A DNA stretch of 64,000 nt from Clarkia xantiana subsp. parviflora (lineage: Eukaryota > Streptophyta > Magnoliopsida > Myrtales > Onagraceae). The notes beneath the pieces were generated by a model that saw only the letters and a list, made by a program, of their open reading frames with translations, had not been told where the DNA came from and made no database searches. Below, piece after piece: positions 58,420 through 64,000 of this stretch. The translations under genes and the position numbers were made by a program. The DNA lies in the NCBI GenBank assembly GCA_036873135.1, contig JAPTYO010000013.1, positions 22,069,901 through 22,133,900 on the forward strand, read 5' to 3'. Positions within the stretch are counted from its first letter, which is position 1. Every line of letters begins with the position of its first letter.

Positions 58420-59187
58420 TGTTGGCGTCCTGGATGAACTGGGTCGTGGGGACGCGTCTGTTCGTATGGTTGTGCGGGTTTTCGGGCGGTAACCCATCGT
58501 CTGGGAGAGGTTGTGCCACTGACGAGTGTTCGGATGATCCCGGAAAGGTCTATGTCTCGAAATGCGGTTGTGTCTCAAGGGGACGTCTGAGTCTCAGAAG
58601 GCGGTGGTCTGTGCACAAGTCCGGATGTCTGGGCAACGATTCCTGCGCAAAGGACCAATGCTAGCACGGAGAGGGGGGGTGGTGCTAGCGGAGCCCTCTC
58701 CGAAGCTTAAGTCACTATAGGGGTAAAAGAGTAATTTCTAGAGAGAGAATATTTCTAGAGAGAAGTCAGAGCTCAAAATACCAAAGTTGGGCAAATGAGA
58801 GGATGTGTGAAAATGGGTGGCCAAGGCCTCCTATTTATAGGCTTCCTTGGGACCGGACCCGGTTTTAAAGCGGTTTGATGACGGTTCGAAAGCAAGCGGT
58901 AACCGTCATCCATATTGGTAATGCGCGAACTTGACTTCTCTACACGTAACGGTAATCGTGGAAACGGTAATCGCACGATACCCGCAATGCAATCCGGACC
59001 TCGTCGAATTTGGGCAATTCGGCGAGGTCCGGATTGCTGCGCAATCCTGGTCCGGTCCGGATGCGCGTAAATGCGTTTCCGGACCGTTTTGACCCTTTGG
59101 GAGACGTTTTCAAACCGAGATGTAATTTTGACGTGTTTACGAGGCCCGAAATATAAATACGAACCCGAATTGGACATATATCCATCA
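58420..59187 (-). repeat. 5' LTR of element B
   Basis: 768 bp. On the minus strand it starts TGATGGATATATGTCC and ends GGACGCCAACA. A CTATAAATAGGAGG TATA motif lies near 58830-58843. It keeps the 28 bp module (ATTGCTGCGCAATCC region, about 59032-59059) lost from the other LTR. Confidence 0.93.
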
Positions 59188-59192
59188 GTCGT

Positions 59193-61990
59193 GCCTGAAG
59201 TAAACATGAATAAAAATATTTTTGCATTGGCCGTAGTGCCTATAGTGAACATGAGATAAGAATGTTCCTTTTTGTGCTGAATTTGTGGCACAATAATTTA
59301 GAACATGTTAATTACGATACCTTGCAGAGGTTATCTAACATGGTTCATATTCCTAAAATCAAAATAGATCAAGAACTTAAATGTGAAGTTTGCGTTGAAG
59401 CGAAACTTATTCGGCCGAAAGGATTACCGAACTTCTTGGTCTAAATACATAGCGAAGTTTGTGACTTAATATATGTCCAAACGCGAGGCGGGAAATAAGT
59501 ACTTCATTACTTTCGTAGATGATAGTACGAAATATCGCTATGTGTACTTGATGAAGGAAAAAATGAAACAATTAACAAATTCATGGTTTACAAACAAAAA
59601 CTTGAGTTTCAATTATTAATTGTTTTCGCACTGAGAAATGCGGCAACGATTATTCTCTGTTTAGAGAATGTTGTCTTAAACACGATTTAATCGGTGAAGT
59701 CATTGCACACCGCATAAAACCCCGATGGAGTTGGGTTGTGGGTTCGATCCAACCGGGCAACGTTTTAATGTTTATTTTGGACTAATTAGTATTATTAACG
59801 TTGCCGACGGTCAAGGTTTTGGCTTAGTGGGTGAATGGGTTGTCATTAGGGATGCATTAGATAAAAATATGAATCCAACCGCAGCATTTCCTTTAAAAAA
59901 AATGTTGTTTTGGCACTTGCGGTGCAACAGGTCGAGGCCTTTTATTGGCCTGAAGATCATACCGTTTGAGAAACGCAACGGTCTAATGGCCAAATTTGAT
60001 CTCATATTGGTTTAAGAAAAAAAATTGTTGATGGTCTGAGGATCTACAACGATAAAAGGATGATCCGAGGATATATGATGATGTGGTTGAGAGTTAGTAA
60101 TAACTTCATACCCAACTCGTGTGTTAACACGTTAAAATTTTCTGGAAGAAAAAAAAATGTGGTTGAGACCATGTTTATTTTAGAGTTATGATTAATATGG
60201 GGTAGCTATTTTAACTAGCAATTACCTTTTGAATAAGGTACCCCATACTCTGTTTGAGTTGTGCCTTCGAATGTGGGGGGTGTCAAATTATAATACCTAT
60301 ACGGAAAAAGTTGCATACATGCCCCAAACTATTGATTGCATTTTCATAGGGTATGCTCATAACAATAAAGCGTATATGTTTCTTCTATTTGAATCGAAAG
60401 TGTCGGATATACACAAGGATACGCTAAAGTTATCAAGAAATGCATATTTCTTTAGAAAAATGTATTTTTTGACTAAGTATGGAGGAGAGGCAGGCATATG
60501 AGACTATAGATGAAAAATAGTCAAAACAGAGATCATGAGGGAATGTTGAGGTCGAGATCGAGGTTGAAACCGAGGTCGAGCCCATGATGAGTAAAAGGGC
60601 GAGGATTGAAAAATCCTATGGTCCAGTTTTCTGACCTATATGCTTTAAGCCGAACCTTAGACTTACCACGAAGACGTAAACTCTTCTGAGAGACCTCTAT
60701 GAAAAGAGGCAATCCATAGTGAAATTGAGTCCATCTTGCAGAACCACGCTTGGGAGCTGGTGGATCTTCCGCCCGGAGACAAACCGTTAGGCTACAAGTG
60801 GATATTCAAACGTAAAATGAAAGAAGATGGATCAATTGATAATTACAAAGCCCGACTTGTCATAAAAGATTATAGACAAAAGGAATGATGGAATTATTTT
60901 GATACATATTCTCCAGTAACTAGAATCACATTCATAAGGATGGTGCTTGCGATTGCGGCCTTGCAAATTCTAGAAGTACATCAAATGGATGTGAAAACAA
61001 CTTTCATACATGGAGATTTAGAGGAAGAAATCTACATGGAACAACCTGAGGGTTTCTCTGCGCGAGAGCAGGAAAAGAAAGTCTGTAAGCTTGTCAAATC
61101 TATGTATGGTCTTAGACAGATGCCTAGATAATGGCTTTATAAATTTGACAGCGTTTTATTGGAGAAATGTCTCAAAATAAATAAGTATGAAAAACATTTT
61201 ACGTTGATGACATACTAATCATTGGAAATAACGATGAGGTGGTTTGGTCCACTGGACCTAAGTTGAATTTGAGTATTGACCTGAAAGACATGGATCTTGT
61301 CGATGTGATCTTTGGATTAAAACTCATTAGATCATCAGAAGGTCTCGTTCTAAGTCAAACTCATATATTGACAAGTATTTGGATAATTTAAACAAAGATG
61401 ACAAGAACGAGGTCAGTACTCCAATAGATACGAGTAAGTAATTTCAAAGAATAAGGGAGAATGTTTTCCCAAATTGAGTACGCTCGGATTATTGGAAGTG
61501 TCATGTACTTAATGTCATGCACTAGACCAAATATCGCTCACGCTGTAAGTGTATTGAGTCGATATACGAGTAACCCTAGTGTTGTCCACTAGAACGGGTT
61601 AATCAGGGTACTTAGGTATCTGAGACATATTCGTAATCTTGGTCTACACAAAGAGATATCCTTATGTGATAGAATGTTATAGTGATGCAAAATGGATATC
61701 CGATTAGACACTACCACCTTGAGTATAAGGGATTACGTATTCACCTTACGAGGTGCAACAGTGTCGTAGAAAATCCTCAAAACAAACAGTCATAGCCAGA
61801 TCGACGATCAAGTCTGAGTTATTGTACTAGAGAAATGTGTCAAAGATGCAGAATGGTTATGTCATTTTCTCGAGGATTTTACTAATTGGCCAAAACATGT
61901 GTTAGTGCAAAGTTTGTTGAGTTTATTTTGGTTTAATCCAAATTAAATCCAATCTAATGAAATCTTGAAGATTTTCTTTAAGAGACAAGG
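59193..61990 (+). pseudogene. pol: Ty1/copia pol remnants of element K
   Basis: The plus-strand frames, in copia order, are GAG-pre-integrase with LWHNNLEHVNYDTLQRLS and CEVCVEAK (59280-59420), an integrase start with YFITFVDDSTKYRYVYL (59490-59560), a later integrase/linker piece with DCIFIGYAHNNKAY (60330-60380), RT with ELVDLPPGDKPLGYKWIFK and VHQMDVKTTFIHGDLEEEIY (60750-61060), KSMYGLRQ (61098-61120), and RNase H traces near 61680-61870. Integrase before RT is the copia order. Many stops and frameshifts are present. A foreign-looking stretch of about 550 bp (59620-60190) replaces much of the integrase. Confidence 0.8.
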
Positions 61991-62398
61991 TTAAAGCAGA
62001 AATAAGTGGTGCACCCCCCCCATTTGGCATGAAAACCTTTGTTAAAGGTTGGGAAATGGGACACTTTGCGAAGCTGTTGTCTACAAAAGAATCAATCTAA
62101 ATTTCGATGTTGGATTAACAAAATTATTCCTGCAGGAAATGATAGTCTGAGGACTTTGTTGGTTTGAGAACATTGATGCAACGTTGCGATGATCAATCTG
62201 TATAACACAGTATAACCTGCATAATGGTTCGGCCGAAATACATAATTTAGGGTTAGTGGTCAAATTTTAGTGAGATCAATAATCCAACGTTCAATTTTGA
62301 TAAATGTCACGTTTTTCTTGAAGATCATGAACATCGGTTTTACCAAAAACACTTAATTTCATGAATATCAGTTTTACTAAAACCTCAAGAACACCAAT
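61991..62398. other. Unassigned sequence after K
   Basis: It could contain the K 3' LTR, but I could not find terminal repeats or a match to 46540-47090. Confidence 0.4.
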
Positions 62399-64000
62399 TG
62401 TAAACACCTAATTTTGGTACGCGCAACACGTATATAACACGTTAAAAAATGTTATGTGTAACGCGTTTAAAAAAGGAAGTATTTAAATATGGAAGGTCAC
62501 GGGGTTGCTAAAAATAGGCTAAGTTTAAATTTGGATAGTGTAGATGCATTTAATATTTTGTAATATTCAGAAAATATGTGATAAATATTTATGGCAATAT
62601 GCAATAAATATTTATTCATAATTTTCGGAATTAATTAGTGCATATTAGGGAAAATATTGTTTTCCTAATTTTAGGTGTTAATCTAGCTATAAAAGGACCC
62701 ATTGTCAATGTAAAAACACACAGAAAATTAATTCAACAATAATAATAATACTTTTCTAGTAACCTGTGCATTTTTATCCTGTAGTGTAAAAGTTTTTTTT
62801 TTCTTTTCTTTCCCGTTTTTTCTTCTTCCGCCTGTGGCAGTCTGGTTTTTTTTTCCGGTGACCGCACCCGCCACCCGATTCTGACCTCCGGCCGCCTGAT
62901 TGGCCAGCCCACCACCATCCACCCCAGGTGAGCCGTGTGAAGTTCTTTTTTTATTTTAATTTTAATTTTTTTTATTTATTTATTATATTTTTCTGTCATT
63001 ATTTTTTTATTATTATATTTAATTAGGTAATTTAGATGTAATTGGTTAAATTTAGTTGTGTGAATTATGTATGTATATGTTAGGTTATGTTTCGATTTAA
63101 GCATGTTAGATAATTTTAGTATTTTAGATTTCATTCTAAATAAGAGTTGTAGATAATAATTTATTTTTAGACTTGGATAATATTTTGCACATGATAGAAA
63201 TTTAATTAAATTTTGGCATCGTTAGATTAATTTGTGACATGTGTTCAAATAGTGAAATTGGCAAATTTGTGAATTGAGTACCGAAATGGCGTGATTAATT
63301 CCATGAGTTTTAATTCGTAATAGAACCCCCGAATTCGTATTTCTGATCGTAGACCGATTTAATACCTAGGTGTTTAATTAGTTATTCGCTTAGGTAATTT
63401 AGGATTCTAGTTAGCCTTATAATTAACTGGTGGCGACTCTTTTAAAATTGCACGTTTTTCAAAACATAATTTGCCATAGGTCAGATTTTAGGTCCGATAA
63501 TTTGGCAACTCTGCTGGGGACTATTTAGAGGGTTCGGGCTCAGTATGTTCACTTTTTGCCATGTTAGAATTTTGTAATTTTTATTTTTATTTCACAGATC
63601 TAACTTTTTTTTTGTGATCTCAGGTGTGGAGTTAAGTTTTTATTATGACTAACTATTTTTCTTTGTTGTGTATGTATTATTTAAATTCGCACACACACTA
63701 CTTTAGTGTAATATCCAAAACGCCTAAAACTCAGGGCGACTAGGAACCTCGGAGGTTTAGTACGGTACGACCGGAGCGGCTGGGCCGCCGGTACGGCTCG
63801 GAAAAACTCTACTCGCTTGTGAAGGTCTTATGATCCCTATGATGGGGTGAGGAAACCACCTTGTCGGGAGCCTATCAGTGGAACCTACCCCGTAGAGCAG
63901 AGCCACACATTTTTTTACCCCCCTAACATGATCTGTTTTTTGTTGTAAATGTTATCATGCGACTGTTTGTATAGCTTTTATTTCTCATGCATTCATCTCA
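62399..64000 (+). mobile_element. Probable 5' LTR and leader of another LTR retrotransposon L
   Basis: TGTAAACACCTAATTTTGG could be the LTR start. CTATAAAAGGACCC near 62685-62698 is a good TATA box followed by an AC-rich leader. TGGCGACTCTTTTAAAA (about 63432) and TGGCAACTCTGCTGGGGA (63503-63520) resemble gypsy primer-site leaders. The rest is a non-coding leader to the window edge, with a GC-rich part at 63720-63890. The boundaries are uncertain. Confidence 0.45.

Larger units (their letters stand above)
48469..59187 (-). mobile_element. Complete gag-less Tat-type retrotransposon B (TSD GTCGT)
   Basis: The LTRs 48469-49211 and 58420-59187 are nearly identical, and GTCGT flanks at 48464-48468 and 59188-59192. 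On the minus strand the order is LTR, primer site, protease, RT, RNase H, second RNase H, integrase, 66-68 bp repeats, opposite-strand gene, 19 bp repeats, polypurine tract and LTR. It is 10.7 kb long. Gag is absent. By eye there are about six substitutions between the LTRs, so the insertion is young. Confidence 0.93.
46500..61990 (+). mobile_element. Decayed Ty1/copia element K, split by element B
   Basis: Copia LTR-like sequence near 46540-47090 and degraded internal sequence lie left of element B. Copia integrase, RT and RNase H remnants in the same orientation lie right of it. Both sides share the duplicated target GTCGT, so they were continuous before B inserted. The outer limits are approximate, and no clear 3' LTR was found. 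Confidence 0.55.

Noticed and set aside
59735..59750. GGTTCGATCC as a possible tRNA gene
   Set aside because: No cloverleaf, acceptor pairing or convincing box A could be found around it.
59725..60015. Open frame in the foreign segment of the copia pol
   Set aside because: No recognisable domain, low complexity in parts, and it sits in a decayed element. It is kept only as a structural finding.
62728..62922. Minus-strand frames near the leader of element L
   Set aside because: They are antisense to a probable LTR leader and low complexity (Lys/Gly-rich), with no domain.

Overview
The window looks like an intergenic, transposon-packed stretch of a flowering-plant nuclear genome. The evidence is several Ty3/gypsy LTR retrotransposons of the Tat type (a second, archaeal-type RNase H domain before the integrase, and an extra spliced gene on the opposite strand near the 3' LTR), a degenerate Ty1/copia element, palindromic MITEs with target-site duplications, and one small single-exon host gene encoding a CLE signalling-peptide precursor. 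I cannot name the species. I saw no rRNA, tRNA or CRISPR array.

Layout. 1-3952: right part of a minus-strand Tat element (A) with a broken pol and no gag. 3953-9318: AT-rich DNA with a MITE-like element, a ~730 bp tandem duplication, a 482 bp palindrome and a copia LTR fragment. 9324-10533: three tandem LTR-like units with a 5 bp target-site duplication. 10539-13559: remnants of other LTR elements. 13565-24463: element D (plus strand, TSD GGTGT), which carries gag and protease followed by a second gag-like segment but no reverse transcriptase or integrase. 25071-36125: element C (minus strand, TSD AGGGA), with gag and pol but a deleted protease active site. D and C are both inserted in an older non-coding element (E) whose 5' LTR is 36383-37358. 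37359-45216: a relatively unique island with four MITE or MITE-like hairpin elements, the CLE gene at 42328-42612 and a 1.3 kb GC-rich palindrome with a 9 bp TSD. 45295-46480: a gypsy LTR plus leader (J). About 46500-61990: a decayed Ty1/copia element (K) split by element B (48469-59187, minus strand, TSD GTCGT). 62399-64000: probable start of another LTR element (L).

How the pieces relate. A and B begin at protease immediately after the primer binding site and lack gag. D supplies gag and protease but lacks polymerase and integrase. C has both, with lesions. The window therefore looks like a set of complementary, mostly non-autonomous Tat relatives. All three complete elements keep the opposite-strand gene. 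In B this gene can be read as four clean GT-AG exons (399 codons plus stop) although the sense pol is broken, and a 12-copy, 19 bp array of WRKY-type W-box cores lies just upstream of its start codon.
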